Positions 10,601 to 21,800 of a stretch of 28,647 bases of DNA are shown piece by piece. The notes beneath the pieces are model-generated. The model did not search any database. It was not told the DNA's origin and worked only from the letters and a program-made list of their open reading frames with translations. Within the stretch, counting starts at the first letter, position 1. Every line of letters starts with the position of its first letter. A program made the position numbers and the translations under genes. The stretch spans positions 1,277,564 to 1,306,210 of the forward strand of contig WELB01000005.1 in assembly GCA_009602725.1 (NCBI GenBank), given 5' to 3'. The stretch comes from Spirogloea muscicola. Taxonomy: Eukaryota > Streptophyta > Zygnematophyceae > Spirogloeales > Spirogloeaceae.

Positions 10601-11586
10601 GATCTTGACCCAGTTCTGAGGTTCCTCAACCAAATTGGGCCAGTCTTTGGCCAGGTATGGGTTACCCTGTGCCGTTTGAGGCCTACACCCCGTGTGGCAT
10701 GTACGCTGCATATGCATTATTGTTGGCACGAAAACGTAAGTTTGCTGTCACGGACACTGGCCTCCTCTCCCCTTGACTGATTCTCAGCCGCATTGGACCT
10801 TGGAGATATGATCGCTTGTTTGAGGTGAGAAGCTTCATTTGTTGCAGGTGCGAGAGGGAGTGGTGGAATTCACCCCCAGCCCCTCAGAAAACCGGGTGTC
10901 CATAGCCAACCACTACGTTGTGCCGCACAATTTGCTGGTATATCAAATCCTCATCACTCCCGTGCCTTGTGCCTTATGCTAAGTACATTGTGTAGGGGTC
11001 TACAGTGAGTGCAGTTCAGGGTTAGGAAGTCTGCGGTGAAGGCTTGACAACTGCTTATGATGCGCTACAGCTTTGCATTTCGGATATCTAAGAAGGATAT
11101 GGATGTGCAAGCATTGGGCGTGTACGCACATGAACTCCTAGACAGTCCAGTCGATACCTCATTAGGCTGATTTGCACAGTCCTCTGAGCAGGTGAAATTT
11201 GAGATTGACACGATTGACGAGACAGACATCCTGGAGAGCCTGCTGCGGCCGAGGGCCACCGCATGCGGCGGCACCTTGGTCAAGCTGGAGCTGCCCGGCA
11301 CGCATGCAACACCGCTCGCACCCGTTCGTCTCTATCTCCCCAACCACTTAGTTCACTCGCCCATTACTATGTCCTAAGTGCAGCGTCTAGCAGAAGCTGG
11401 TGCTATGGCATGGCGAACTTTTAATGGAGTCTTACGCCTGCCCCTGATGACATCCAGGATTTCAAGTGGGAAGTCGGCAGCACCTTCTCGCCGCTGGATG
11501 CCGTTGCGCAGGGGCTCCGCTCCGCCGCGCTCGCCGACATGCGGAAGCTGGTCAGGGCCATGGCCAACTTCTTCGACAGCTTGTGA
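7694..11586 (+). CDS. DUF1350 alpha/beta-hydrolase with predicted membrane N-terminal extension
   Basis: The core is a plant/cyanobacterial DUF1350 protein, a putative esterase or lipase of unknown substrate. Exons: 7694-7855, 8028-8288, 8390-8555, 8921-9124, 9422-9482, 9761-9823, 10185-10260, 10566-10654, 10848-10937, 11192-11323, 11458-11586 (about 477 residues). Core motifs: LLNFLGGAFIGASPDVTY, EGYLVVATPYEVTFDH, nucleophile elbow GHSNG (Ser about 265), SFNNKGATGAVPFFEQ, VVEFTPSPSE, FEIDTIDETD (acid about 397) and LPGTHATPL (His about 429). Exons 1-2 (about 141 residues) encode two hydrophobic stretches, near LPLALIAVGLGGLLL and AAAVALAVLAVAVARLIAG; I do not recognise this part. The ATG has a strong GCCGCCATGG context. 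Joining exon 2 to exon 3 needs one more base than is printed at the N at 8399, so exons 1-2 could belong to a separate gene. The core is secure; the fusion is about even odds. Confidence 0.82.
7930..8010. repeat. GAC/GAT/AAT microsatellite-like tract in DUF1350 intron 1
   Basis: An imperfect tract of ATGACGA, ATAACGA and ATGACGTTAATGACGA units fills most of the first intron (7856-8027) of the DUF1350 model. It is purine-rich and of low complexity. No other feature is seen in it. Confidence 0.65.
8399..8399. other. Single N in a GC-rich coding exon
   Basis: The unresolved base sits at the start of DUF1350 exon 3. The upstream exons are phase 0, while the QSAAWLGSYP frame needs one extra base here. 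The N probably marks a mis-sized or uncalled spot rather than a true frameshift. Confidence 0.7.
8556..8920 (+). other. DUF1350 intron 3
   Basis: A 365-bp intron between TY and LLIELLVKEGYLV. The donor is GTGCGC and the acceptor is CCGCAG. The middle is AT-rich, and no exon or RNA gene is seen in it. Confidence 0.7.
9824..10184 (+). other. DUF1350 intron 6
   Basis: A 361-bp intron between ...AVPFFEQ and LGPGLKQLAP. Donor GTCTGG, acceptor CCTGCAG. Nothing else is recognised in it. Confidence 0.7.
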
Positions 11587-11758
11587 CATGGTTGCCGGCT
11601 GAAGTACGCTAATATGCCGCATGCAGTGTACTTGGCAGGATGGACATTACCTCCAACATTGTCGTGCTGCTGTGCCTAATTGGAAGTGTCAAACTGCACT
11701 GAATATCATGGTCAGGCCTGTTAGCAATCTCTTTGGTGCGGCCCAGCTAAACAGCAGC

Positions 11759-11763
11759 TGTAA
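11759..11763 (+). terminator. TGTAA poly(A) signal candidate, DUF1350 gene
   Basis: TGTAA lies 173 bp after the TGA stop of the DUF1350 gene, at a typical chlorophyte 3' UTR distance. Confidence 0.6.
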
Positions 11764-12427
11764 AGACCGGAGTCAGACTCTCAATAGATAAGTTCTCCGA
11801 GTGCTCTTTATGGGATGCTACGCTCTGACACCACATTCCTGCTTCAAGAAGATCGAGCAAGTGCAGCTGATTTGCAGTAAGGGCCAGCGCTCGTGCATGT
11901 TGCCATGGACTACGAGGGTGGCTATATATGGACAGATTGAGAGCCACAGGTATGCAAGGCTACCTTGCGAAAGCCTGTCCATAGCAGACATACGCTGGGT
12001 GCGCTTCACTGGCAGCATACACTTGCATGCGGCTTGAGCTATGTCGAGACTGCTGGATATCATGCATGGCAGCAGAAAGATGCAGTAGTTGACAGGCCAG
12101 CTGCAGGCGCGGTCGTGCAGCCTCACATGCCATCAGGGAGCGAGCTGCACGTCGAGGCCGCAAAGTCTGAGCTCATTGGAGGAGGCTCTTCCTGTAGAGG
12201 GCGATGGCTGTGCTTGGCCAGCCCAGAAGAAGAACGAACGATGTTTCGAAGGCGCCACAGAAGCGGTAGGAACACAGCGACTCAAGTGTGGCCACCGGGT
12301 GCTCAATGCTGAGCTCATTTGCCTGCACTCGTGCGACCACAGTTGTGGGCAGAATCTGACGCCCGCATTGGGTTGTGGACACCTACAAGTACCTCCGTCT
12401 GCAGTGCGAGTTGGGCTCTTAAGCCCA

Positions 12428-12461
12428 GAACCCTAACACCCGACCACAAACCCTGGACCCA

Positions 12462-12462
<1 letters not shown>
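12428..12462 (+). repeat. Telomere-like sequence ending in an acceptor-like CAG
   Basis: GAACCCTAACACCCGACC, then CAAACCCTGGACCCAG, runs straight into the CCG run and the first recognised exon of the reductase. It looks like the 3' end of an intron and closely matches the acceptor of the methyltransferase intron at 7572. Confidence 0.55.

Positions 12463-12495
<33 letters not shown>
12463..12495. repeat. (CCG)n run at the 5' end of the reductase gene
   Basis: Eleven CCG/GCC units stand directly before the first recognised reductase coding sequence. If translated in the recognised frame they read as poly-Ala. They may instead be 5' UTR. Confidence 0.8.
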
Positions 12496-12496
<1 letters not shown>

Positions 12497-15400
12497 GTGC
12501 TGCGTAGGCCGCAGAGGCGGGGGAGCCTCGCACGAGGCCCCGGCTCTGGCCACGGCGCCATCNCCGCCGCTGCTGGTCCTTTACGCGTCGCAGACTGGGA
12601 ACGCGCAGGACGTGGCCGAGCGCGTCGCGCGGGAGGCCCGCCGGCTGTCGCTGGCGCCGGCGGTCGCCGCCATGGACGCCGTCGACGTCGTGAGTGTGCC
12701 CCGAGCCTGGCAGTCGTCCCCCTCTTCGGCTCGCTGACGCGGTCACGCTAAGGGAGGCTTGACGGCGTCGCCTGGAGGCAATGCGCCTGGCTGCGGCGTC
12801 GATAAATGTTTAAATAACAATATGATACATCCTAATCAAAAATGCTTGCACAAGTCGCAATTGTGGATAACCAATGTTTTAATGCGCAGACCTCGCTGCT
12901 GGCCGCCATGCGCGTCGTCTTCGTGGCTGCGACCACTGGGCAGGGCGACCCGCCTGACAACATGAAGGTATGCTCCTTAACCCCAAACCCTTGACTGTAG
13001 GATACGGGGTTAAGGATGTAGCTTTTAGGTTTTAAGTTTCCGGTTCTGGTTAGCTCCACTCTGGTAATTATTTTACGTCGCGAGCTGGCCTGCCTCGCGC
13101 CGTGCCCCAGCTCTCCTCCTGCGCCACGTCCTAGTGCCGGTCTGACCTCTGCCGGCCTCCAACGCCACATTTAAGTCTTGATCACCTAATCCAAATGCCG
13201 GGTTTAGGGTTAGGGCGTCCGGTCAGGTGGAGTCAGTTGCACGATGAGATGAGGGGTGACTGGCACAATCTTGTTCACATGACTCGTAACGATCTTGATG
13301 TAATATTCCACTTTGCGGATGTCAAGCCATCACTGAACCCCAACAGCCACAGTGAACCTCAAATTCTAGCTCAGTAAATCCACGAGCAACGACTTTGTTC
13401 ATGGCGGCAGAGATTTTGGCGGCAGCTGCTGCGCAAGAGCCTGGGACCCGCCTTTCTTGGCAGCCTCCAATACGCTGTCTTCGGCCTTGGCGACTCTGGC
13501 TATGAGAAGTACAACGTGGGTGCCTCGGCAGAGGCCCAGCCCTGATTACTGCGCTCTGTTGCCTGGCCGCATGTATCACAGGTCTCCATGCACCCAAATT
13601 CCTTTGTATATGAAATTGTGATTCGAGTTGAAGATCGTGTAGCATTCTTGCCTGTTGCCAATTATGTACTAGAGCTCTTTGCTGCAGGTGGTTGCCAAGA
13701 AGCTGGACCGCCGCCTGCAGGATCTGGGGGCCACTCCCATGGTCTCCAGGGGCCTGGGCGATGACCAGCACCCCTCCGGGTATACTACAATCGCTTGTGT
13801 TACTAAATTACCTCCTAAGTCTTAAGTACAATGGCTGTGAATCATGTATGCTTGATATGTGATAACCACTGACTTGCTTGGTAGTCTTGTCACAAGCTCT
13901 TACCTTTGTGCACATTAGAGACAAAGGCTGTCACCTGGGGCACCCATATCACGAATGTTTTACACGATGAAAACCAGTTGGTATACTGAGACTACCCTCA
14001 TAATCTCACACCACCATGCAAGACCTCATCACTTTACCCTCAGCCATTGAGCAAGGAGAGCTGCGGGCAGCTTACTATCAGAAGTCGCCCAGCAGTTGGT
14101 GTCCAGTGGTTCTTTCAGCAGCTCCATCCTGCATCAAACTTTGTGATTTAGGTACGAAGCGGCGCTCGACCCGTGGCTGGCAGCACTGTGGGTATCAGGC
14201 CAGCTGTTGAATGCCAGGCCCAATGGCCTCTTCCTTGCTCAGCAGGGCCCGCTTGAGCTCGATCGCCCCAGATATGAGGTTGTGCATCATCCATATGCAG
14301 ATACATCCAATGGCAGAGGTGTGTTGTTGGCCTGCATATGCTCATCACTTTGACATTATAATATTGAAAGCTACTGATGTGAGAAAGTATGGTGATTATC
14401 CTGGTGCTGAAACCCAGCACAGCATTGAAGCTGAAGTGCGCTTGGGCACCGTGCCTACCAGTCTCCATAGATGAGCGTCTGGAAGGCATGAGGGCGTTCC
14501 ACCAAGCTTCCTTGGCCGCAAGCAGGTTCCAAGTAGGGGGGGCTGTGCCGCTTCTTTCGACGCCGAGCGATGATTCAGCGTTGGGTTACGGGCCACTACG
14601 TCCGTACATTGCTGAGTTGGTAGGCTCCCCTCCTTATAAGCTCATCCTTGCCTATGAGTCATTCCATATATCAAACCTCAACTGCTTGACAATCTACTTG
14701 CGACCTAGGTGTCATTGAAAATGGGCTGCATGGGACGCTTGGTGTTCGATTGAGCAACTTTGGAGATCCAATCAACCGAAGAATTGCTTAATATCAAGGG
14801 TCACTCTTGATTTGCTGCTAGGGTCAGGAGGGGTTTAAGGTTGAGCATCCAGGGCTAATGGTTAAGGCACATGAGGCTCGTGGCCCGCTGTTGCCATGTG
14901 ACCTGCAATCCTCAAGTATCTAAGTACCAGCAGGCCTGCTGGACTGACAACATGGGTGTCTCTTTGGGCCGGTTGCTCATCTGACGTCCTTACACATGTC
15001 TCAGCAATGCAAGCCAGGTTGCAAACGAGCGGCTTACTGCAAAGGACTGGGAGCAGGACGTGCGGCACATCGAGTTTGAATTAGGGACTTCGGTACAGCA
15101 CAATCACCTCGCTCCTTCCTGAGAGTAGCATGCAGGATCTGCTGAAAGGCTTCACTCGCTTTAGGAAGTCTTAGAGCAGCAAGCGTATTGAGAGGCCCTT
15201 TGATATAAAAAAAATTGCTGCCGCCTGCCTCAGGCCAGGGCTCATGCACCTGTTTCAAAGACTTCTAATGCAATTAGTATTCTTTGCAATCTCTTGCTTG
15301 ACAAGTCTGGGGCACGAATGCAGGGCACAACGTATGCGCCGGGGGACGTCGTGAGCATGTACCCAGAGCAGCCTCCAGAGGCAGTCCAGCGCCTGTTGGC

Positions 15401-17634
15401 GAGACTTTCTTATGATTGTGATGCTGCAGTTACTGTAAGTAGTCCACCCAAAGAACCCTATTGCACTCATAAAGACAGTCATGGCAGATTTGGTGTGGGT
15501 ATCATAGATATTCTTGATGCAACAAAGGATTGGTAGAGTTCAACCTGATCGATTGTTTTCTTCGATCCATATTTTCCAGATAAGACCCTGAGTGGAGACT
15601 AAGAACCTGCTTCAGAGACTCCATTGTTGTGATTCGACTTTGGGCTTCTGCTTGACAGGTGCACGTTGTACCGGATGCTTCATCATCAGCAGGCGACGTG
15701 GAGACCGTACCACACACTCCTGCTGCCCAACCCATCAGAGTGGCAGCCCTTATTGCTGGCGCTCTAGATATATCGTCAGCTTCTCCCCGCCGGTACTTTT
15801 TTGAGGTCTGCAATTGTAGCATCAAGTTGATTTGCCTGCTTGAGCTTGTGTGCTTTCTCTAATCTTACTAAGCCCTTCTGGGAATTAGCCCTTCTGGAAG
15901 AAGCCCCATCATAATCAATGTCAACTCGAAGACTGAGTCTTATCAAGTGCTGGGTGGCGGAGATCCAATGCAACTTGACGTGTCTCTATTTGTGCTACGC
16001 GTGTGCTTGTGCACACACACAGAGGCACCGCAAGTGTCAGCTGAATGCTGCGCTCTTTCACCAACATGTGGTGCAGATCATGCGACCTTCAGCTGACACG
16101 TTGGCATGTGTGGCAGGTCCTCAGCCACTTTGCGGAGGAAGAAAGGGAGGCGGAGAGGTTGCGTTACTTCAGCACTGCCGAAGGCAGGGAGGATTTGTAC
16201 GACTACAACCAGAGGGAAAGGCGCAGCGTGCTGGAGGTGACACATCACGCCCTGAGCATCTGCAATGCATCTGTCTCATTACTTGTCTGGATCTCTTTGG
16301 AAATGCAGCAATTAAGTCCATATGTCTCAAGTCAATACGGTGTGTCTGCCTCATTTAAATGGATGCCTTCACTGAAACCACTGCTCTTGCAACTCTTTTG
16401 CAGATCCTGGAAGACTTCCCCTCAGTTCAGCTGCCTCTTCATTGGCTGCTGGAGATTGCACCGCGGCTACAGCCACGCGCCTTCTCGATCGCGTCATCGC
16501 TCCGCGCCCATCCGCAGCGCCTGGAAGTTGTGGCCTCTGTTGTGAAGGTGGTCACGCCCTACAACAGAACGCGCTTTGGGCTCTGCTCCAACTGGCTGGC
16601 TCAGATGGCCCCTTCCAAGGGTGAGCTATGTCTCAGGCTGGCCAAGCATCAAAATTGCAGCAAGCATGGCTTCCAGGTATCATAGGCGAATAGAAGCGTA
16701 GTGCTATCAAGCGCTCCACAGCAAATGCAGAGAGTGGTTGCCAAGGACAAGCTCACCATGTTGTGCAGTTGCCGCACAACCAGCATGCACTGAATGTGAC
16801 TGGCTCTTAGTAAGCTCATGGCCGTCCGCTCGACTCCGCTCGGAGACTCACAGCCGTGGTGCGTGCATGTCTGCATTGGGTTGCTTAAGGAGGCCAAGTT
16901 CCGCTGTGGGTCTCGCGTGGGTTCCTCCGCCTGCCGCCTGCAACTGGCACGCCGCTCATTCTCGTCGGGCCCGGCACTGGCTGCGCGCCCTTCCGGTCCT
17001 TTCTGGAGGAGAGGGCTTGCCTCCTGCAAGAAGGCCAAGGTCCTGCTCGCCATCGCCTGCAGCTGCAAAACGGGAGCCTTGGCCCCAACATCCTGCAGCC
17101 CGCACCATGTCTGTTCTTCTTTGGCTGCCGGAAAGAGCACGCGGACTTCTTGTACAAAGAGCAGTGGCGCCTGTACCAAGCCGCGGGGGGCATCTTGTCA
17201 GAGGCTTGGGGGAGCGGTTTCTACGCGGCCTTCTCCAGAGACCAGGCGCACAAGGTCAGGCTCACTCAACAGCAACTCACATGCTGTGTCGCAAATGTCA
17301 TCAAAATCCTCAGCTTCACCAGCAGAAGGCCGATGATCCTGATCTACGGTTGCCAATTGGGTTTGTGCCTACCATGTCGTGAGCCGAGGTTGCGTCATGG
17401 TTGCAGGTTTATGTGCAACACAAGATTCAGGAGGCAGGGCAGCGCGTGTGGGAGCTTGTGCTGCTGGGTGCAAACATCTACATTGCAGGGTCCGCTCAGA
17501 AGATGCCATCCGACGTGAAGAGGGCGCTGCAGAGAGTAGCTGAGCATGAGGGTGGGCTCACGCTGTCCGAGTCCAATGCGTGGTTGAGGCAAATGGAGCA
17601 GACTGGTAGATTATCAGTGGAGGCTTGGTCTTGA
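12463..17634 (+). CDS. ATR3: NADPH-dependent diflavin oxidoreductase (Tah18/ATR3/NDOR1), 5' end unresolved
   Basis: Cytosolic diflavin reductase that passes NADPH electrons through FAD and FMN to Dre2/anamorsin for cytosolic Fe-S cluster assembly. Exons: up to 12689, 12890-12967, 13411-13515, 13688-13779, 14152-14318, 14462-14525, 15005-15092, 15324-15434, 15659-15805, 16117-16236, 16404-16620, 16893-17254, 17407-17634. All joins agree in phase, giving about 640-670 residues, near family size. The flavodoxin domain shows LYASQTGNAQDVAERVAR, TTGQGDPPDN and FGLGDSGYEKYN. The linker/FAD domain shows NERLTAKDWEQDVRHIEF, RAFSIASS and the VPLWVSRG stretch. The NADPH domain shows GPGTGCAPFRSFLEER, FFGCRKEHADFLY and YVQHKI, ending in EAWS. 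The frame runs open through a CCG tract before 12563, but no ATG is found, so the first exon is missing. The N at 12563 lies in this exon. The C-terminal motifs are clear. Confidence 0.92.
12563..12563. other. Single N in the first reductase exon
   Basis: The ambiguous base lies a few codons before PPLLVLYASQTGN in GC-rich sequence. It may hide an indel that obscures the true upstream reading frame and start codon. Confidence 0.7.
12968..13410 (+). other. Reductase intron with telomere-like motifs
   Basis: A 443-bp intron with donor GTATGC and acceptor GCGGCAG. Near the donor it carries CTTAACCCCAAACCCTT and ACGGGGTTAAGG. At about 13199-13216 it carries GGGTTTAGGGTTAGGGC. These resemble degenerate plant telomere repeats in both orientations. 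Confidence 0.7.
13780..14151 (+). other. Reductase intron 4
   Basis: A 372-bp AT-rich intron between HPSG and YEAALDPWLAALW, with acceptor GTGATTTAG. No other feature is seen. Confidence 0.7.
14526..15004 (+). other. Reductase intron 6
   Basis: A 479-bp intron whose donor (AG/GTTCCA) was chosen because it is the only nearby one in phase with the NERLTAKDW exon. It holds weak telomere-like words (GGGTTTAAGG, GGTTAAGGC) near 14833-14867. No exon is seen in it. Confidence 0.6.
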
Positions 17635-18083
17635 AGCTGGCATCGATTTATACCACTTTTGGGTGATGGTGTCATTCTCTACCTCATTGAGTACATGCCG
17701 TTGCTAGCTGTTGTTGCCATCCTCGCTTTGAGCAGTCAGAGGGCGCATGTAGCATGGGCATTGTGTGCTGCAATTTTAGTTCTGATGGAGAATCTTTCTC
17801 GTCTCAGTCGATCCCTCACAAGGCGTTGAGTCAATTGCAGTTGCAGGCAATTAGGCCTCATCTGTGCACAACACTACTCATCTCTACAATGGTGAGAATG
17901 GGTGACCAAAGCATCCAAGGAGAGGCGCCTAAGATTGCATGAACGTTGGGGAAGCAGAGAGGCTGTTTAGTCATGGACGTCCATTTTGAGCTGTGCATAA
18001 TGCGGAGCCACTTTTTGTTTGAAGTTCTGAAATGCTCAGGAATGTGTGGTGGTGAAGTCCATGCTCGCATGCACACACATCGC

Positions 18084-18540
18084 AGGACTGGTCGATGTGT
18101 AGGGTCTTATATATACAAGCTCTTCAAGAGGCGGCATGCACACTCAAAATGAGGACGGGTCGACTAGAAGAATGAGTAGCCCACATGAAGCCATGCGCAG
18201 TGCATAGAGACTAGTCACACAGTATCACGTCTTGCCAAGTCAAGTGTGGTAGGGAGTAGCCCATGTGACGCCATCAACAGTCCATAGAGGCCAGTCACAC
18301 AGTATCAACAAAGTGTGCAGTCCAAGTGTGCAGTCCATAGCATGCAGTATGACTGCATGCTAGCATGCTAGCATGCAGTCATACTGCAAGTCTGGTCAAT
18401 GTCTAGGGCCTCATACATCCAAGCTCTTCTAGCGGCGGCATGCTCACTCTGAGCGATGACGTGTTGATCAGAAATATGAGTAGCCCATGTGAAGCCATTA
18501 GCAGTCCATAGAGTCCATAGCCAGTCCAACAGCGTGTCGT
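18084..18540. repeat. Three diverged copies of an intergenic repeat around a palindrome
   Basis: One unit (about 18084-18251) starts GGACTGGTCGATGTGTAGGG, continues through CAAGCTCTTC and GCGGCATGC, then GAGTAGCCCA and GTCACACAGTATCA. A second near-complete unit (about 18389-18540) repeats the same words in the same order with substitutions. A third, partial copy (about 18253-18305) has only the GAGTAGCCCATGTGA to CACACAGTATCA part. The palindrome lies between the partial and last copies. No open frame or transposase is associated. It could be a decayed non-autonomous element or a local tandem duplication. Confidence 0.75.
18343..18388. repeat. Perfect 46-bp palindrome
   Basis: Two 23-bp arms, TGCAGTATGACTGCATG-CTAGCA and their exact reverse complement, meet with no spacer at 18365/18366. 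All 23 base pairs match and the symmetry ends at both outer edges. Such a sequence can extrude as a cruciform or fold as an RNA hairpin. Confidence 0.95.
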
Positions 18541-18889
18541 AAGTGATGCATACACAGATTGAGCAACACTAGCGAATGGTTGATACAGCTCAATATATCT
18601 GCATTATTAGTGTAAAGCTTTGCTGGCGACCATTGCAACAATGCCACGGTTGACGGCCGTAGAGGGAAGGAGAACAAGAAAGCAATGGCAAAAGGTGAAA
18701 GACACCTTGAAGGAGTCTAGCAGATCTTGCAGGGCACAAGGGAGTCAGGCTGTCCCAGCGAACCATGTCTAAGAAGGTCGAGTAAGTAGCCACATAACGC
18801 ATGTGCAGGACCAGAGGAGGATGAGCCAAATTACGAGGAAGACAATGAGGACATGGCACCCAAGCATTATTAGCAAGTTCAGCTGGGGC

Positions 18890-21800
18890 TCAAGTGAAAA
18901 TTGTGACAACGTCCCGCCGATAGCCGCGGACCATGAGCAAGCGTGGAATGCCATCCACAAGAAGGTCCATGTATTCCATGTAGCAGTATGACGGGTGGTG
19001 GTGTGGGGGAGGGGGGAGGGAAACAAGCACCACCGCAGCCGCGCGTGAATACCGCATGATGATTGAGTTGAGCTTGATGGCCGTGTATATGAACTTGTTT
19101 ACTTTCTCCTCGGACACGGACCGGTACTCCAGTTGCTCGTCGCTGGCACTGCCCTCAGACATGTTGCCTACATGTGCCATGATTCGCTTTCGTGCCTGCA
19201 TGTGGCAACCTCATATTGATCAACAATCCCTCCAAGTCTCAACCACCACAATGTCCCAAAATATGTCTGATAAGCTCTTGGAAATCAGCACAGGAACTAC
19301 TGCCAAAATGGGCTAAGCTTTGAGGCCGAGGCCAACCTATGCGGCTGCATATTCGTGACCCCAACAGACGACAGTGCGGGCCACAAAGACCTCTGAATGA
19401 GGGATTGGAACCTGCCAACCTTTGAGAAAGCCTCCACAGTTCCAGCACGAGCTGGATCTGCTTCTTGGTCCTCCTTGTGCTCCTCCCACGACTTCATCGT
19501 CACCACGATGACCTCTGCTTGCATTCTCAGGTCGTACAGAAATTTCCGTACATCTCTGCAGCATCAACCTTGCAACTCTATTAGGCATCAGGCGCGGGTA
19601 GGCAATATCGAAGCTGATCACAAGTCAGCTAGTCTTAACAGACATCAGGGAACCTTGGTATCCTCGTTTAGCTGGACCACGAATTGAGTTACTGAAGCAA
19701 TAAAAAAGTACATCTACATGCTCATCGTGACAGTGTAGATGCCAGACAGAGAGAAGCACAGGCCGGGCTTTCTAGGCATTAAAGCTTTGACCCTTAGAGC
19801 TTGCGTACCTTGTGAATTCCTCTGCTTCTGAGTCCTCATCTGCTATGCAGAAGACCTGGATGCGGCAGCTCTCAAAGCTTTCCTTAGCTCTAAGAAGCTG
19901 GGAAAGGAGGAGCATGATGCCACCGTCTCTGACTATCCAATATAGATCAATTGTGCCATACTGCTTCTGAAATTCTCCTGGCCACTCATCCAGCCCTTTG
20001 ACAATGACGCAGGCCTGCACAGCTCAAGGGATGCAGTATTGTTACTCACAACCAAGACAGAGGCTGCTAGAAATATGTAACAAGCAACAAGACAGAGACT
20101 GCTAGGTATATGTCAGCTATTGAAGCAGCATTGCCAGCTTCAAAGTCATTTAAGCAACCCACGTCAGCTCAGATGAGAAAAGTGCTTCAGGAGACTGAGC
20201 AAAGATGTAATGAGCTTGAAGATTCTGTTTCTGTCACAGCTTTGCATTTTTTACCTTGTTAGCAACCGAGCAGTCATTTATAATGGAGACAAAAGTGTCC
20301 GGAATGTGCTTATTATGCCCCTCCCCTTCATTTCTCCAAATCTCAGGGTACCTCAGGCAAACGATATTGGGCTTGAGATTGGCTAACCCCATGCACTGGA
20401 CGATGGCCCTAAAGCCATCTCGCATGTCAGGAGCAACAACAACCTCAGCAACCCCTTCGCAATTCTTATAGTCGATGTACGTTGCCAAAAGCCGGCTGGC
20501 ATGACGGCTTTCCTCCACTTTGTCCCTGCATCACACAGAGTATGAAGAGTGTCATTAAAGTATCACATGCTTATCTATCTGTTTAAGCAATCCATAACAT
20601 GCCAGCGTTAGCACCACGACAATCACCAATTGCATGGATGACATGACTCTAGGGCAATGCAGCTTCACTCCATAGCAAACTCCAGAGGGCAGGAAGAAGA
20701 CAACAGAACCTCTCAACAATGGCCCTAACTAGCGGTGAGACATCAAGATTCTGCCAATTGCTTACTTGTAAGGCCCTTCTAGGATGCTCACAAACAGGCT
20801 CATCCCACGACCCTTTTTCTTCATGCAGTTTGCAAAGTCAGCAAGCTTTGGGTGGCACGGCACATCCTGGGGAAGGATACCCCAAGGCTTGCAGAAAATG
20901 AGGGGTATCGGGTACCAATTCTTGGGGTGCACGGCAGTGGCTGTGCAACAGAAGACAGACAGACAACTTATCAGAATAATTACAACTCAACAACTCTACA
21001 TGCACGGAGCAACTGCTCATGCCTGGTTCCAACGAAATGAGCTTCACCTCCAAGAGATCTCAATGATCGCAGGGCCAGTTGAAAATAAGCAGACTTAAAA
21101 CCATCCCCCCAATCACCCGCTTTCCCCTTCTTGCCAACATAGTAGTAGATAAGAGCAGCAAGCGCCAACGACACAATGGTGAAGCCCCAGGAAATCATGA
21201 ACATGATGACTGCAAACAGGAACATATGGACAGATAGAGTTGGGCATGAGGATGTGAGAAGCTCGAATTACATATCATCTAAGGCTTGCAGCCTCTTTGT
21301 GTACATACCTAAGTGCACAAGGATACCCAAGGGTGAAAGCAAGGAAGGGACTGGCAGGATAATGAAGCAAATTAAGCAAATTAAGAAAGGCGACCACAAG
21401 TTCTCTGATCACGATTTATTTCCTGTTGATGAGTCAGCAACTCGAGTAATGAAATCACAGCATTACTGGTCTTCACAGAGTGCTCACCAATACATAGGAT
21501 GGCACCAGCAAGAGAAGCAGCCCAATGGTGCCATTTCCAGCGAGGGCGCCAGCTAGGAGCATCAAGGAGGTCCAAGAGAAAGCAGGACAAATTAACGCCA
21601 CAATAACAGAGAAGGAAAAACATGGTGATGACAGGAGTGATGTAGTCCAGGTTGCCAATCACAACACAACCACAGCAGATGAGCATGGTGAATAATGTAG
21701 CCACGTTTGGCTCGGTGCCATCTGGAGCCTGCAGATTACCAAGAACATAAGAAAATATAACACCTGACGTATTTGTATTCACTGGAGGCTAAAACATCAC

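Larger units (their letters stand above)
11587..12462. other. Region between DUF1350 and the diflavin reductase
   Basis: No exon is firmly supported here. It must hold the DUF1350 3' UTR and the promoter, and probably the first exon, of the reductase. A weak candidate starts at the ATG at 12204 (reading MAVLGQPRRRTNDVSKAPQK) with a donor at 12266, but its phase does not match the next exon, so I did not annotate it. Confidence 0.55.
17635..18889. other. Intergenic region, reductase to cotransporter 3' ends
   Basis: No protein-coding exon is supported in this 1.25-kb stretch between two convergent genes. It holds the repeat cluster and palindrome annotated separately. About 18600-18889 is probably the 3' UTR of the minus-strand cotransporter. 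Confidence 0.65.

Noticed and set aside
12204-12265. Candidate first exon of the reductase (MAVLGQPRRRTNDVSKAPQK)
   Set aside because: It has a good ATG and donor but leaves in phase 2, while the next recognised frame would need phase 1 at 12463.
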